A DNA stretch of 64,000 nucleotides from JBFAPK01 sp040676675 (lineage in GTDB: Bacteria > Actinomycetota > Actinomycetes > Mycobacteriales > Micromonosporaceae). The stretch lies in NCBI RefSeq assembly GCF_040676675.1, contig NZ_JBFAPK010000043.1:11446-75445 (forward strand), read 5' to 3'. Positions 1 through 8,725 of the stretch are shown in pieces. Position numbers and translations under genes: made by a program. The stretch's first letter is position 1; every line of letters starts with the position of its first letter. The notes under the pieces are model-generated. The model saw nothing but the letters and a program-made list of their open reading frames with translations, had not been told where the DNA came from and made no database searches.

Positions 1-190
1 GCGGACGTCGGCGGGACGGCCGCGGCGCGGGGTGCGGGGGATCGGCGCGATCGACGTACCCGGGGTCGGGCCGGCCACGACGGCGGCCGGCGGACGGGGC
101 GACCACGGGCGGGGCCCGGTCGCGCGGGAGGTCGAGGTCGAGACTGAGGTCGGCGGACTGGCCGCACCGGCCGCGCTCGGCCGGTGGTGA
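1..190 (+). CDS. Possible C-terminal end of a gene entering from the left
   Basis: Frame 2 is open from the first base to a TGA at 188-190, giving about 62 residues rich in Gly, Arg, Ala and Glu and ending in LGRW. No domain is recognisable, and the composition resembles a disordered tail. In DNA this GC-rich an open frame of this length can occur by chance, so this is only a candidate partial gene. Sequence to the left of the window would settle it. Confidence 0.25.
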   Translation, partial: RTSAGRPRRGVRGIGAIDVPGVGPATTAAGGRGDHGRGPVAREVEVETEVGGLAAPAALGRW

Positions 191-340
191 CGCGGCTCAA
201 CGTCTTGGGCGGTGGCCGCCCTTCCTGTCGAACATGGCGAAGATCATGGCCGACGGGCGTCAATGTTGCAACTTTGTTGCACCGGACGGCACCGCTCGTG
301 CGGTTGACAGGGAGATGGTGGTACCGCTTCGAGGAGGGGC
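191..340. other. Intergenic stretch with a small inverted repeat and a lone -35-like hexamer
   Basis: No convincing gene is seen. The arms TGCAA (267-271) and TTGCA (277-281) form a 15-bp inverted repeat inside a locally AT-richer patch. A consensus TTGACA lies at 303-308, but no matching -10 lies 16-18 bases further on. This could be the control region of something lost or of the gene at 636, but there is no firm assignment. Confidence 0.25.
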
Positions 341-440
341 CGCACCGCCGGGTCGCGCGCCGCGGTGATCAGTGAGCGCACCGCCGGGCCGCGCGCCGCG
401 GTGATCAGTGAGCGCGGCGCCGGGCCGCGCCGGTCAGCAG
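341..440. repeat. 36-bp tandem repeat, two full copies plus a partial third
   Basis: Copy 1 is 341-376 and copy 2 is 377-412. They differ at a single position (T versus C at the thirteenth base). A degenerate third copy follows from 413 to about 440. Each full copy ends in GGTGATCAGTGAG. The repeat lies in non-coding DNA upstream of the small membrane-protein gene. It looks like a minisatellite made by slippage, and no function is evident. Confidence 0.8.
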
Positions 441-635
441 GTCGGGGCGGGCGGGTACCCGAAGGTCAGGTCGGCAGAGACAGCGCACTACTGTTCGTCT
501 ATGCCGATGGCGGCTAGGGCCGGCATCGAGGCTGCCGGCTGAGGACTGCTCGGTGGCGTCATCGTCGCGGCGTTGGAGTACGCGGCCACGATCGAACGCG
601 CGGGCGGCTGGCCCCGGACCCGCGAAGGAGGCGTG

Positions 636-1118
636 ATGCAGGTTGGCAAGTATCCGCGGGTGCATCTCCAGCACAATCAGCACTGGCGGAAGGAAGGGAC
701 GTTGCGGATCCTCACCTACTCGCTGTACCCGATCCCGGTTCCACGGCCAGCCGCGGGGGTCAAGACAGTTTCCCTGCGGTGCGGTGGCTGTGGGGCTGAG
801 ATCGACGTAAGGGTCTACAGCGTCCGGCACACCAGGTGGTCCCGCTTGCTGTTGTTGCTGGCGGGCGTCGGGGGGCTGGTCGCGATGGTGGTTCTCGCCG
901 CGATGCTCGTCGAGTCGGATCAATCGCGCCCGTACGACGTTCCCCCGAGGTCCTCGCTCTTCTATCTCCCTGCCGGTCTCGGCTTGGGCGCGCTCTTCAC
1001 CATCGCCACCTATGCGCTCGTGAACTCTTTCTTCTATGACGGGGTGCGATTGCCGTGGTTCAGTGGGCGTGGTGGCCACGCGCTACGCCGACCGTCACGA
1101 CGCCAGCTTCGGGGCTGA
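636..1118 (+). CDS. Small membrane protein with one CxxC motif, unknown function
   Basis: The start is ATG 636, because AAGGAG lies at 625-630 seven bases upstream; an earlier in-frame ATG at 573 lacks a ribosome site. The 160-residue product has a soluble N-terminal part with a single CGGC knuckle near residue 50 that could bind zinc only with another CxxC or as a dimer. Two hydrophobic segments follow (about residues 67-90 and 110-130), with a short basic tail. I do not recognise the family. It stands alone between accessory sequence and the AraC gene on the opposite strand. An inner-membrane protein with a cytoplasmic N-terminus is the most that can be inferred. Confidence 0.6.
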   Translation: MQVGKYPRVHLQHNQHWRKEGTLRILTYSLYPIPVPRPAAGVKTVSLRCGGCGAEIDVRVYSVRHTRWSRLLLLLAGVGGLVAMVVLAAMLVESDQSRPYDVPPRSSLFYLPAGLGLGALFTIATYALVNSFFYDGVRLPWFSGRGGHALRRPSRRQLRG

Positions 1119-1323
1119 GCGGGTCAGGCACGCTCTGACATTGCGTCGGAGACATCGCGTCGGAGAAGGTGCGCTCCCGGGTCAGGCAGCTACCGCTGCC
1201 GCGCGCCGGGGTCCGGCTCGCCGGACCGCGCCGGACGGCCGCCCGGACCACAGGGGTCGGGCGGCCGTCCGGCCGGCGGATGCCAGTCCTATCTCCGGTG
1301 CCGCACCCCTGCGGGTCCGGCGG

Positions 1324-2190
1324 TCATGACGGCTCCACGGGCAGCCACAGTTCGCAGGTCGCGGTGCTGAAATCGGCGGCGCGGTCGAGCACCGCGACGA
1401 TTTCCGGGCCCGGCCGCAGTCGCCACCGATTGGAGGGGAACCACTCGGTGGCGGTCGCGGCCCAGGTCTGCTGCAGGGCGTCCGGATAGGGCCCCGTGGT
1501 GCGGAAGACCGCCCAGGTGCCGGCCGGGACATCGATGGTGTCGAGCCCGTCAGGCGCCGGGGTGTCGCGGTCGGTGGCGACCCCGTGCAGGTAGGTCAGT
1601 TCGCTGCCCTCGGCGCGGTCCGGGTCGAGGTCGTCGCTGACCGCGAGCAACCCGGCCGGCTCGGCGTCGCCCAGGGCCTTCAGCCGGGAGTGCTCCTCCT
1701 GCGGCAGCGCGGCGATGTGCCGCTGGATGTGCGGGTTGACGCCCTGGTGGATCAGTGGAACCCGGGTGGCGTGTCCGACGAGCCGGAACGCGGGCCGGTC
1801 GACGATGCGGGTCTCCATGGGTGTGCTCCCTTCGACGGTCAGGCGGAACCTGAGCTGCGGTTGTGCGCGCAGGGGGCCGCCGTCGCGGCGTACGTCACCG
1901 GGACTGGCGCCGTGCACCGCCCGGAACGCGCGCCCGAACGCCTCGGCCGAGCCGTACCCGTGCCGGACGGCGATGCCCAGCAGGTCGCCGCCCTGGAGTA
2001 CGTCCGCGGCGGCGACGGTCATGCGCCGCCGGCGCACGTACTCCGAGAGCGGCATGCCGGCCAGCGAGGAGAACATCCGCCGCAGGTGGTACTCGGTCGT
2101 GGCGAGCGTCCGGGCCAGAGCGTCGACGTCGATCTCCTCGGTGAGGTGCTCCTCGACCAGGTCGACGAGCCGGTTCAGTGCCGAGATCAC
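1324..2190 (-). CDS. AraC-family regulator with GyrI-like effector domain
   Basis: The start is GTG 2190, preceded by AAAGGGGG five bases away. Of 288 residues, about 1-105 form the double helix-turn-helix of AraC/XylS proteins (LARTLATTEYHLRRMFSSL, then GYGSAEAFGRAFRAVHG). About residues 125-285 form a GyrI/Rob-type small-molecule domain (METRIVDRPAFRLVGH near its start, VPAGTWAVF and WFPSNRWRL further on). Proteins built this way sense hydrophobic ligands or drugs and control efflux or detoxification genes. No obvious target lies next to it: the arg operon ends 149 bp upstream and transcribes toward it, with a hairpin between. The ligand is unknown. Confidence 0.9.
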   Translation of the reverse strand: MISALNRLVDLVEEHLTEEIDVDALARTLATTEYHLRRMFSSLAGMPLSEYVRRRRMTVAAADVLQGGDLLGIAVRHGYGSAEAFGRAFRAVHGASPGDVRRDGGPLRAQPQLRFRLTVEGSTPMETRIVDRPAFRLVGHATRVPLIHQGVNPHIQRHIAALPQEEHSRLKALGDAEPAGLLAVSDDLDPDRAEGSELTYLHGVATDRDTPAPDGLDTIDVPAGTWAVFRTTGPYPDALQQTWAATATEWFPSNRWRLRPGPEIVAVLDRAADFSTATCELWLPVEPS

Positions 2191-2279
2191 GAGGCCCCCT
2201 TTCGACCTCCAGCCTGGCCCGTCGCACCCCGTCCGGACCCGACCATCGCGGTCCGGTCCGATCAGCCCGGCAATCGGAC

Positions 2280-2320
2280 GGGGCCCCTCGCCGTCGCGTA
2301 CCCGCGTGACGAGAGGCCCC
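2280..2320 (-). terminator. GC-rich hairpin after argH
   Basis: The arms GGGGCC and CTCG (2280-2290, with one unpaired C) pair with CGAG and GGCCCC (2310-2320) across a 19-base loop, giving 10 base pairs with one mismatch. It sits 19 bases beyond the argH stop in the direction of transcription. There is no U-tract, as is usual for actinobacterial terminators. It probably ends the arg operon transcript before the AraC gene. Confidence 0.45.
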
Positions 2321-2338
2321 TCCTGACAGTCCGGCAGC

Positions 2339-3814
2339 TCAGCGCGGGACCACCTGCTCGGCGGCCCACTGGCGCCAGGTCTCCAGCTGGTCCGCGGCGG
2401 CGGCGAGCTGGTCGGCGACCGGCCCCGGGCCGGTGGAGCCCGGCGTGGTCCGGGCCGCGAGCGCGGAGCGTACCGACAGCACGTTGCGTACGCTCGGGTC
2501 GAGGTGCTCGCTGACCGCCCGCAGGTCCTCGTCGGAGACCTCGTCCAGCGCGCAGTCCCGGGCGGCGCAGAGCGCGACCAGGCGCCCGGTCACCTCGTGC
2601 GCGTCCCGGAACGGTACGCCCCGGCGCACCAGCCAGTCGGCGACCTCGGTGGCGAGCGAGAAGCCGACCGGTGCCGTGGCGACGAGCCGGTCGACGCGTA
2701 CCGTCATCGTGGAGATCATGCCGGCCAGCGCGGGCAGCAGCAGCTCCAGCGTGTCGACCGCGTCGAACGCCGGCTCCTTGTCCTCCTGCATGTCCCGGTC
2801 GTACGTCATCGGCAGGCCCTTGAGCATGGTCAGCACGGTGACCAGGCCGCCGATCAGCCGCCCCGACTTGCCCCGGGCCAGCTCGGCGATGTCCGCGTTC
2901 TTCTTCTGCGGCATGATCGACGATCCGGTGGCGAAGGCGTCGTCCAGCTCCACCCAGCCGAACTCCTGCGAGGTCCAGAGCACCACCTCCTCGCCGAGGC
3001 GGGACAGGTGCACCCCGATCAGGGCGGTGGCGAAGAGGAACTCGGCCACGAAATCCCGGTCGGCGACGGCGTCCATGGAGTTCGCGAAGGAGGTCCGGAA
3101 GCCCAGCTCCTTGGAGACCGCCACCGGGTCCAGCGGGAGCCCGGAGCCGGCGAGCGCGCCCGCGCCGAGCGGGCTCACCGCGGCGCGGTGGTCCCAGTCG
3201 CGCAGCCGCTCCAGGTCGCGCAGCAGCGGCTGTACGTGGGCGAGCAGCCAGTGCCCGAAGGTGACCGGCTGGGCGTGCTGGAGGTGGGTCATCCCGGGCG
3301 CCGGGGTCTCCAGGTGCCGCTCCGCCTGCTCCACCAGCGCCTCCGCCAGCTCCACCACCCGGGCGGCCACGCCCCGGGCGTGGTCGCGCAGGTAGAGCCG
3401 CAGGTCGGTGGCGACCTGGTCGTTGCGGGACCGGCCGGCGCGCAGTTTGCCGCCGAGGCTGCCGAGCCGTTCCAGCAGGCCGCGCTCCAGCGCGGTGTGC
3501 ACGTCCTCGTCGTCCACGGTCGGCCGGAACGCCCCGGAGGCGCAGGCGGCCTCCAGGTCGTCCAGGGCGGCGAGGATGCGGCCCAGCTCGTCCGGGTCGA
3601 GCAGGCCGGCGGCGGCCAGCACCCGGGCGTGCGCCCGGGAGCCGGCCAGGTCGTACGGGGCGAGCCGCCAGTCGAACTGGACGCTGACCGACAGCCGTGC
3701 CAGCGCCTCCGAGGGGCCGCCGGCGAACCGGCCACCCCACAGGCTCGTACGGTTGGTGCCGGCGCTGTTCTCGGTCAAGCCCTTGTCGTCCACGCCGACC
3801 ATTTTGAGGGTCAC
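2339..3814 (-). CDS. argH: Argininosuccinate lyase
   Basis: Cytoplasmic homotetramer that splits argininosuccinate into arginine and fumarate, the last step of arginine synthesis. The fumarase/aspartase-superfamily signature SSIMPQKKNAD is intact, and the upstream blocks GRSRNDQVATD and THLQHAQPVTFGHW carry substrate-binding residues. The start is taken as GTG 3814, which overlaps the argG stop as GTGA, like the other joints of this operon. ATG 3802, four codons further in, is the alternative. From GTG the product is 491 residues, slightly longer than the usual 460-475 because of a short N-terminal extension. It is the last gene of the arg operon, followed by a hairpin. Confidence 0.96.
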   Translation of the reverse strand: MTLKMVGVDDKGLTENSAGTNRTSLWGGRFAGGPSEALARLSVSVQFDWRLAPYDLAGSRAHARVLAAAGLLDPDELGRILAALDDLEAACASGAFRPTVDDEDVHTALERGLLERLGSLGGKLRAGRSRNDQVATDLRLYLRDHARGVAARVVELAEALVEQAERHLETPAPGMTHLQHAQPVTFGHWLLAHVQPLLRDLERLRDWDHRAAVSPLGAGALAGSGLPLDPVAVSKELGFRTSFANSMDAVADRDFVAEFLFATALIGVHLSRLGEEVVLWTSQEFGWVELDDAFATGSSIMPQKKNADIAELARGKSGRLIGGLVTVLTMLKGLPMTYDRDMQEDKEPAFDAVDTLELLLPALAGMISTMTVRVDRLVATAPVGFSLATEVADWLVRRGVPFRDAHEVTGRLVALCAARDCALDEVSDEDLRAVSEHLDPSVRNVLSVRSALAARTTPGSTGPGPVADQLAAAADQLETWRQWAAEQVVPR

Positions 3815-5022
3815 TGCGCCGATCCGCCCAACCGGGCGTCCCGGGCCGCGGCCATGCGGCTCGGCAGGCCCCAGAGCTGCACGAATCCCTTGGCGAGCGA
3901 CTGGTCGAAGGTGTCGCCGGTGTCGTAGGTGGCCATGCCGAAGTCGTAGAGGCTGGCCTCGGAGCGCCGCCCGGTCACCACCGCGCGACCGCCGTGCAGG
4001 GTGAGCCGCACCTCGCCGCTGACGTACTTCTGGGTGTCGTCGACGAACGCGTCCAGCGCGTGCTTGAGCGGCGAGAACCAGAGGCCGTCGTAGACCAGCT
4101 CGCCCCAGCGCTGGTCGACGCCCTTCTTGAACCGGGCCACGTCGCGCTCGACCGTGACGTTCTCCAGCTCCTGGTGGGCGGTGATCAGCGCGATGGCGCC
4201 GGGCGCCTCGTACACCTCGCGGCTCTTGATGCCGACCAGCCGGTCCTCGACCATGTCGAGCCGGCCGACGCCCTGCGCCCCGGCGCGCCGGTTCAGCTCC
4301 AGGATCGCCTGGTACGGGGTGACGGTCTCGCCGTCGATCGCCACCGGTACGCCCGCGTCGAACGTGATCACGACCTCGTCCGGATCGCGCGGCTCGGCCG
4401 GGTTGGCGGTGTACGAGTAGACGTCCTCGATCGGCGCGTTCCAGATGTCCTCCAGGAAGCCGGTCTCCACGGCGCGTCCCCAGAGGTTCTGGTCGATCGA
4501 GTACGGCGACTTGTGCGTGACGTCGATCGGCAGGCCCTTCTCCTCGGCGTACGCGATCGCCTTGTCCCGCGTCCAGGCGAAGTCCCGCGCCGGCGCGATG
4601 ACCTTCAGCTCCGGCGCGAGCGCGCCGAGCCCCGCCTCGAACCGGACCTGGTCGTTGCCCTTGCCGGTGCACCCGTGCGACACGATGGTGCCGCCGTACT
4701 TCTTCGCGGCCGCCACCAGGTGCTTGACGATCAGCGGCCGGGACAGCGCGGAGACCAGCGGGTACCGGTCCATGTAGAGGGCGTTGGCCTTGATCGCCGG
4801 CAGGCAGTACTCGGCCGCGAACTCCTCGCGCCCGTCGACCACCTCGGACTCGACCGCGCCGCAGTCCAGGGCCCGCTGCCGGATGGCCGCCAGGTCCTCG
4901 CCGCCCTGTCCGACGTCGATCGCGACCGCGATCACCTCGGCGCCGGTCTGCTCTGCCAGATACGGGATGGCGACCGAGGTGTCCAACCCCCCGGAGTACG
5001 CCAGTACGACCCGGTCAGTCAT
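3811..5022 (-). CDS. argG: Argininosuccinate synthase
   Basis: Joins citrulline and aspartate with ATP to give argininosuccinate. The N-terminus has the PP-loop AYSGGLDTS (residues 8-16) that binds ATP pyrophosphate. SHGCTGKGNDQVRFE is the citrulline/aspartate-binding block. The start is ATG 5022, with GGGAG ten bases upstream, giving 403 residues, the normal family length. It follows argR after a 70-bp gap, the largest gap in the operon, so a secondary promoter for argGH is possible; I see no clear ArgR palindrome there. Its stop overlaps the argH start. Confidence 0.97.
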   Translation of the reverse strand: MTDRVVLAYSGGLDTSVAIPYLAEQTGAEVIAVAIDVGQGGEDLAAIRQRALDCGAVESEVVDGREEFAAEYCLPAIKANALYMDRYPLVSALSRPLIVKHLVAAAKKYGGTIVSHGCTGKGNDQVRFEAGLGALAPELKVIAPARDFAWTRDKAIAYAEEKGLPIDVTHKSPYSIDQNLWGRAVETGFLEDIWNAPIEDVYSYTANPAEPRDPDEVVITFDAGVPVAIDGETVTPYQAILELNRRAGAQGVGRLDMVEDRLVGIKSREVYEAPGAIALITAHQELENVTVERDVARFKKGVDQRWGELVYDGLWFSPLKHALDAFVDDTQKYVSGEVRLTLHGGRAVVTGRRSEASLYDFGMATYDTGDTFDQSLAKGFVQLWGLPSRMAAARDARLGGSAQ

Positions 5023-5092
5023 GGTGTGGTGCTCCCTTCGACAAACTCTCTTCACCACGGCCCGGGTCGCTGCGCGCTCGGGCCGGTCGCGA

Positions 5093-5599
5093 TCATGGAT
5101 TGGTGGTCTCGGGTTGGGTGGCCGCCCAGCCGGCGAGCTGCCGGCCCAGCTCGGCACCGCCGGTGGCCTCGCGGGCCACCACGAGGATCGTGTCGTCGCC
5201 GGCGATGGTGCCGATGACCTGCGGCAGTCCGGCCCGGTCCAGCGCGCTGGCCAGGTAGTGCGCCGCGCCGGGCGGGGTACGCAGCACCGCGATGTTGCCG
5301 CTGGCGTCGACGCCCGTGAGCAGTTCCCGCAGCAGCCGGACCAGCCGGGCCGGGGCCTGCTCGGCGTCGCGCAGCGGGCGCTTGCCGTCCTCCGGGATCA
5401 GGTAGACGGCCGGGCCGTCGCCGCCGCGCACCTTGACCGCGCCCAGCTCCTCCAGGTCCCGCGAGAGGGTGGCCTGGGTGACCTGCACGCCGTCGCTGGC
5501 GAGCAGCTCGGCCAGCTCGGTCTGGGAGCGCACCGGCTTCTCCCGGATCAGCTCCACGATGCGGGCGTGCCGAGCGGTACGCGTCACCGGGCTGGTCAC
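5093..5599 (-). CDS. argR: Arginine repressor
   Basis: Winged-helix DNA-binding domain in about residues 8-75 (LIREKPVRSQTELAELL, then VTQATLSRDLEELGAVKV) and the hexamerising arginine-binding domain in about 90-160. In the latter, GTIAGDDTILVVARE is the region whose paired Asp residues contact arginine in known ArgR. At 168 residues it has the standard length. GTG 5599 overlaps the argF stop as GTGA, so it is translationally coupled to the genes it should control. The likely target is the palindrome at the argC start. An autoregulated repressor inside its own operon matches the argCJBDFRGH order of Mycobacterium. Confidence 0.96.
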   Translation of the reverse strand: MTSPVTRTARHARIVELIREKPVRSQTELAELLASDGVQVTQATLSRDLEELGAVKVRGGDGPAVYLIPEDGKRPLRDAEQAPARLVRLLRELLTGVDASGNIAVLRTPPGAAHYLASALDRAGLPQVIGTIAGDDTILVVAREATGGAELGRQLAGWAATQPETTNP

Positions 5600-6555
5600 G
5601 GCCGCTCCCCGGCGGTGTCGGCATCGCCGGCGCCGGCGCGCTCGACCAGCCAGGCCAGCAGCGCCTTCTGCGCGTGCAGCCGGTTCTCGGCCTGGTCGAA
5701 GACCGCGCTCTGCGCGCCGTCGAGCACCTCGTCGGTGATCTCCTCGCCCCGGTGCGCCGGCAGGCAGTGCAGCACGATCGCGTCCGGCGCGGCCAGCGCC
5801 AGCAGGTCCTTGTTCACCTGGTACGGCCAGAACGGGGTGAGCCGGTCCCGCCCGTCGTCCTCCTGCCCCATCGACGTCCAGGTGTCGGTGGTGAGCACGT
5901 CGGCCCGGTCGGCCGCCTCCCGCGGGTCCCGCAGCACCTGCACCGACCCGCCGGTCCAGGCGGCGATCTCGCTGGCCCGGTTCACCACCACCGGCGACGG
6001 GTCGTACCCGGAGGGGCCGGCGACGCGTACGTGCATGCCGGCGGTGGCGCCCGCGATCAGGTACGAGTGCGCCATGTTGTTCGCCGCGTCCCCGACGTAC
6101 GCCAGGGTCCGGCCGGCGGTGCCGCCGAGGCGCTCGGCGACGGTGAGCAGGTCGGCGAGGAGCTGGCAGGGGTGGAAGCCGTCGCTGAGCCCGTTGACCA
6201 CCGGTACGGTCGCCCCGGCGGCGAGCTGGGCCAGCCGGTCGTCCCCGTGCGTCCGCAGCACGATCGCGGAGACGTAGCGGGAGAGCACCCGGGCGGCGTC
6301 GCTGAGCGACTCGCCGCGCCCGAAGTGGGTCGCCTGGGTGTCGATCACCATCGCCTGCCCGCCGAGTTCGGCGATGCCCGCGTCGAAGGAGACCCGGGTG
6401 CGCAGGCTCTGCTTGTCGAAGAGGACCGCGACCGAGCGGGGACCGGCCAGCGGGCGGAAGCCGAAGCGGTCGGCCTTCATCCGCGCCGCCAGGTCGAGCA
6501 CCGCCGTCTGTTCGGCCGGCGTCAGGTCGTCGTCGCGCAGGAAGTGACGGGTCAT
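5596..6555 (-). CDS. argF: Ornithine carbamoyltransferase
   Basis: Makes citrulline from ornithine and carbamoyl phosphate. The 319-residue product carries FHPCQLLAD (carbamoyl-phosphate loop), DTWTSMGQE (the D..SMG ornithine motif) and VLHCLPAHRG (the HCLP motif), all diagnostic for ornithine transcarbamylase. One oddity is that the carbamoyl-phosphate motif STRTR reads SLRTR at residues 50-54; the Ser, the Arg and the second Thr are kept. This Leu variant is more reminiscent of N-acyl-ornithine transcarbamylases, though the remaining motifs are not. ATG 6555 overlaps the argD stop as ATGA. The operon context makes the pathway role secure. Confidence 0.94.
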   Translation of the reverse strand: MTRHFLRDDDLTPAEQTAVLDLAARMKADRFGFRPLAGPRSVAVLFDKQSLRTRVSFDAGIAELGGQAMVIDTQATHFGRGESLSDAARVLSRYVSAIVLRTHGDDRLAQLAAGATVPVVNGLSDGFHPCQLLADLLTVAERLGGTAGRTLAYVGDAANNMAHSYLIAGATAGMHVRVAGPSGYDPSPVVVNRASEIAAWTGGSVQVLRDPREAADRADVLTTDTWTSMGQEDDGRDRLTPFWPYQVNKDLLALAAPDAIVLHCLPAHRGEEITDEVLDGAQSAVFDQAENRLHAQKALLAWLVERAGAGDADTAGERP

Positions 6556-7823
6556 GAGAGGTTTTCCCGGTCGTCGGAGGTGGCGTAGGTGGTGGTCGGT
6601 CCGGTCGCGGAGGCGGTGCCCGGCCGGGCGGCGGGGACGGTGCCCGGCGCGGCGGCGGGGGCGACCGCGTCGAGGGCGACCGGCAGCGCGGCCAGGAACG
6701 CGTCGGCCTGCTCGGCGGTGAGGATCAGGGGTGGGGCGAGCCGCAGCACGTCGGGCTGCACCGCGTTGACCAGGAACCCGGCGTCGCGCAGCACGCCGGT
6801 CAGCGCGGCGCTCGCCGGTGCCGCCAGCACCACGCCGAGCAGCAGGCCGGCGCCGCGTACCTCGCGCACCATCGGGTGACCCAGCGCCTCCACGCCGCGC
6901 CGCAGCCGCTCGCCGACGCGCTTGACGTGGTCGAGCAGCCCCTCGCTGGCGATGGTGGAGATGACCGCGAGCGCGGCGGCGCAGCTGACCGGGTTGCCGC
7001 CGAAGGTGGTGCCGTGGCTGCCCGGGCCGAACAGCTCGGCCGCGTCCCCGAAGGCGAGGCAGGCGCCGATCGGCAGGCCGCCGCCGAGCCCCTTGGCCAG
7101 GGTGACCACGTCCGGCTCGACGCCCTCGGCCTGGTGGGCGAACCAGTGGCCGGTACGCCCGACCCCGGTCTGCACCTCGTCGAGGACCAGCAGCGCGCCG
7201 TGCCGGGCGGTGATCCGGCGCGCGGCGGCCAGGTAGCCCGGCGGCGGTACGACCACGCCGTTCTCGCCCTGCATCGGCTCCAGGATCACCATCGCGGTCG
7301 CGTCGGTGACGGCCGTCTCCAGCGCGGCCACGTCGCCGTACGGCACGTGCGTGACGTCTCCGGGCAACGGCCGGAACGGGTCGGCCTTGGCCGGCTGCCC
7401 GGTGAGCGCGAGGGCGCCCATGGTGCGGCCGTGGAACCCGCCGGTGGTCGCCACCACGTGGGTGCGCCCGGTGCGGCGGGAGAGCTTGAACGCGGCCTCG
7501 TTCGCCTCCGCGCCGGAGTTGGCGAAGAAGACCCGGCCGGGCCGGCCCGCGAGGGCCAGCAGCAGCTCGGCGAGGGCGACGGGCGGCTCGGCCACGTAGA
7601 GGTTCGAGACGTGCCCGAGGCGGGAGACCTGCTTCGTCACCGCGGCCACCACGGCCGGGTGGGCGTGGCCGAGCGCGTTGACCGCGATGCCGCCGACCAG
7701 GTCGACGTACTCGCGGCCGGCCTCGTCGACCAGCACCGCGCCGGAGCCGCTGACCAGCCCCAGCTGCGGCGTACCGTAGTTGTCCATCATCGACTGGGAC
7801 CAGCGGTCGACCAGCGAGGTCAT
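6552..7823 (-). CDS. argD: Acetylornithine aminotransferase
   Basis: PLP-dependent class III aminotransferase converting N-acetylglutamate semialdehyde to N-acetylornithine. FANSGAEANEAAFK binds cofactor phosphate, LLVLDEVQTGVGRTG contains the Asp that pairs with the PLP ring nitrogen, and the Schiff-base lysine is K244 in DVVTLAKGLGGG. The first 395 residues or so match family length. An Ala/Pro/Thr-rich tail of about 30 residues extends the C-terminus to 423. It is coupled to argB upstream and argF downstream by ATGA overlaps. Confidence 0.96.
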   Translation of the reverse strand: MTSLVDRWSQSMMDNYGTPQLGLVSGSGAVLVDEAGREYVDLVGGIAVNALGHAHPAVVAAVTKQVSRLGHVSNLYVAEPPVALAELLLALAGRPGRVFFANSGAEANEAAFKLSRRTGRTHVVATTGGFHGRTMGALALTGQPAKADPFRPLPGDVTHVPYGDVAALETAVTDATAMVILEPMQGENGVVVPPPGYLAAARRITARHGALLVLDEVQTGVGRTGHWFAHQAEGVEPDVVTLAKGLGGGLPIGACLAFGDAAELFGPGSHGTTFGGNPVSCAAALAVISTIASEGLLDHVKRVGERLRRGVEALGHPMVREVRGAGLLLGVVLAAPASAALTGVLRDAGFLVNAVQPDVLRLAPPLILTAEQADAFLAALPVALDAVAPAAAPGTVPAARPGTASATGPTTTYATSDDRENLS

Positions 7824-8725
7824 GCCTTCCCCCCGTCACCCGGAATGATCATCGTGCCGAAGCCCTCGGAGGTGAAGACCTCCAGCAGGGTGGAGTGCCC
7901 GATCCGGCCGTCGACCACGTGCGCCGCCGGTACGCCGTCGCGCACCGCTCGCAGGCACGCTTCCATCTTCGGCACCATCCCCGACTCCAGCCGGGGCAGC
8001 AGCTCGGCCAGCTCCTCGACGGTCAGCTCGGAGATCAGGCTGCCGGTGTCCGGCCAGTTGGCGTAGAGGCCGGGCACGTCGGTCAGGATCACGAGCTTGC
8101 GCGCGTCCAGCGCGACCGCCAGCGCGGCCGCCGCGGTGTCGGCGTTGAGGTTGTGCAGCACCCCGTCGGCGTCCGGCGCGACCGTGGAGATCACCGGAAT
8201 CCGGCCGGCGGCGATGAGATCGGTCACCGCGGCCACGTTGACCGACTCGACGTCGCCGACCTGGCCGATGTCGACCGCCTCGCCGTCGACGTACGCGGTG
8301 CGCCGCACGGCCGTGAAGAGCCGCGCGTCCTCGCCGGAGAGGCCCACGGCGTACGGGCCGTGCTCGTTGATCAGGCCGACCAGTTCCCGTCCGACCTGCC
8401 CGACCAGGACCATCCGGACGACGTCCATCACCTCGGGCGTGGTCACCCGCAGGCCGCCCTTGAACTCGCTGGCGATGCCGAGCCGGCGCAGCATCGCCGA
8501 GATCTGCGGGCCGCCCCCGTGCACCACGACCGGCCGGATCCCGACCAGCCGCAGGAACACCATGTCGGCCGCGAAGGCCCGTTGCAGCTCAGGGTCGACC
8601 ATCGCGTTGCCGCCGTACTTGACGACGACGGTGGCGCCGGAGAACCGGGCCAGCCACGGCAGCGCCTCGATCAGCGTGCTGGCCTTGCGCTGCGCCTCGG
8701 TCAGGTCGTGGGTCGGCGCGGTCAC
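7820..8725 (-). CDS. argB: N-acetylglutamate kinase
   Basis: Phosphorylates N-acetylglutamate, normally the feedback-controlled step. VVKYGGNAM (ATP phosphate lysine), VVHGGGPQIS (substrate Gly-rich loop) and LNADTAAAALAVAL are the expected amino-acid-kinase motifs. GTG 8725 overlaps the argJ stop as GTGA. The 301-residue length and an N-terminal helix of about 25 residues before the kinase fold resemble the arginine-sensitive hexameric class, so arginine inhibition is likely but inferred. Confidence 0.96.
   Translation of the reverse strand: MTAPTHDLTEAQRKASTLIEALPWLARFSGATVVVKYGGNAMVDPELQRAFAADMVFLRLVGIRPVVVHGGGPQISAMLRRLGIASEFKGGLRVTTPEVMDVVRMVLVGQVGRELVGLINEHGPYAVGLSGEDARLFTAVRRTAYVDGEAVDIGQVGDVESVNVAAVTDLIAAGRIPVISTVAPDADGVLHNLNADTAAAALAVALDARKLVILTDVPGLYANWPDTGSLISELTVEELAELLPRLESGMVPKMEACLRAVRDGVPAAHVVDGRIGHSTLLEVFTSEGFGTMIIPGDGGKA

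Noticed and set aside
4784..6277. Long plus-strand frame opposite argG, argR and argF
   Set aside because: Antisense shadow with atypical composition; the minus-strand genes are certain.
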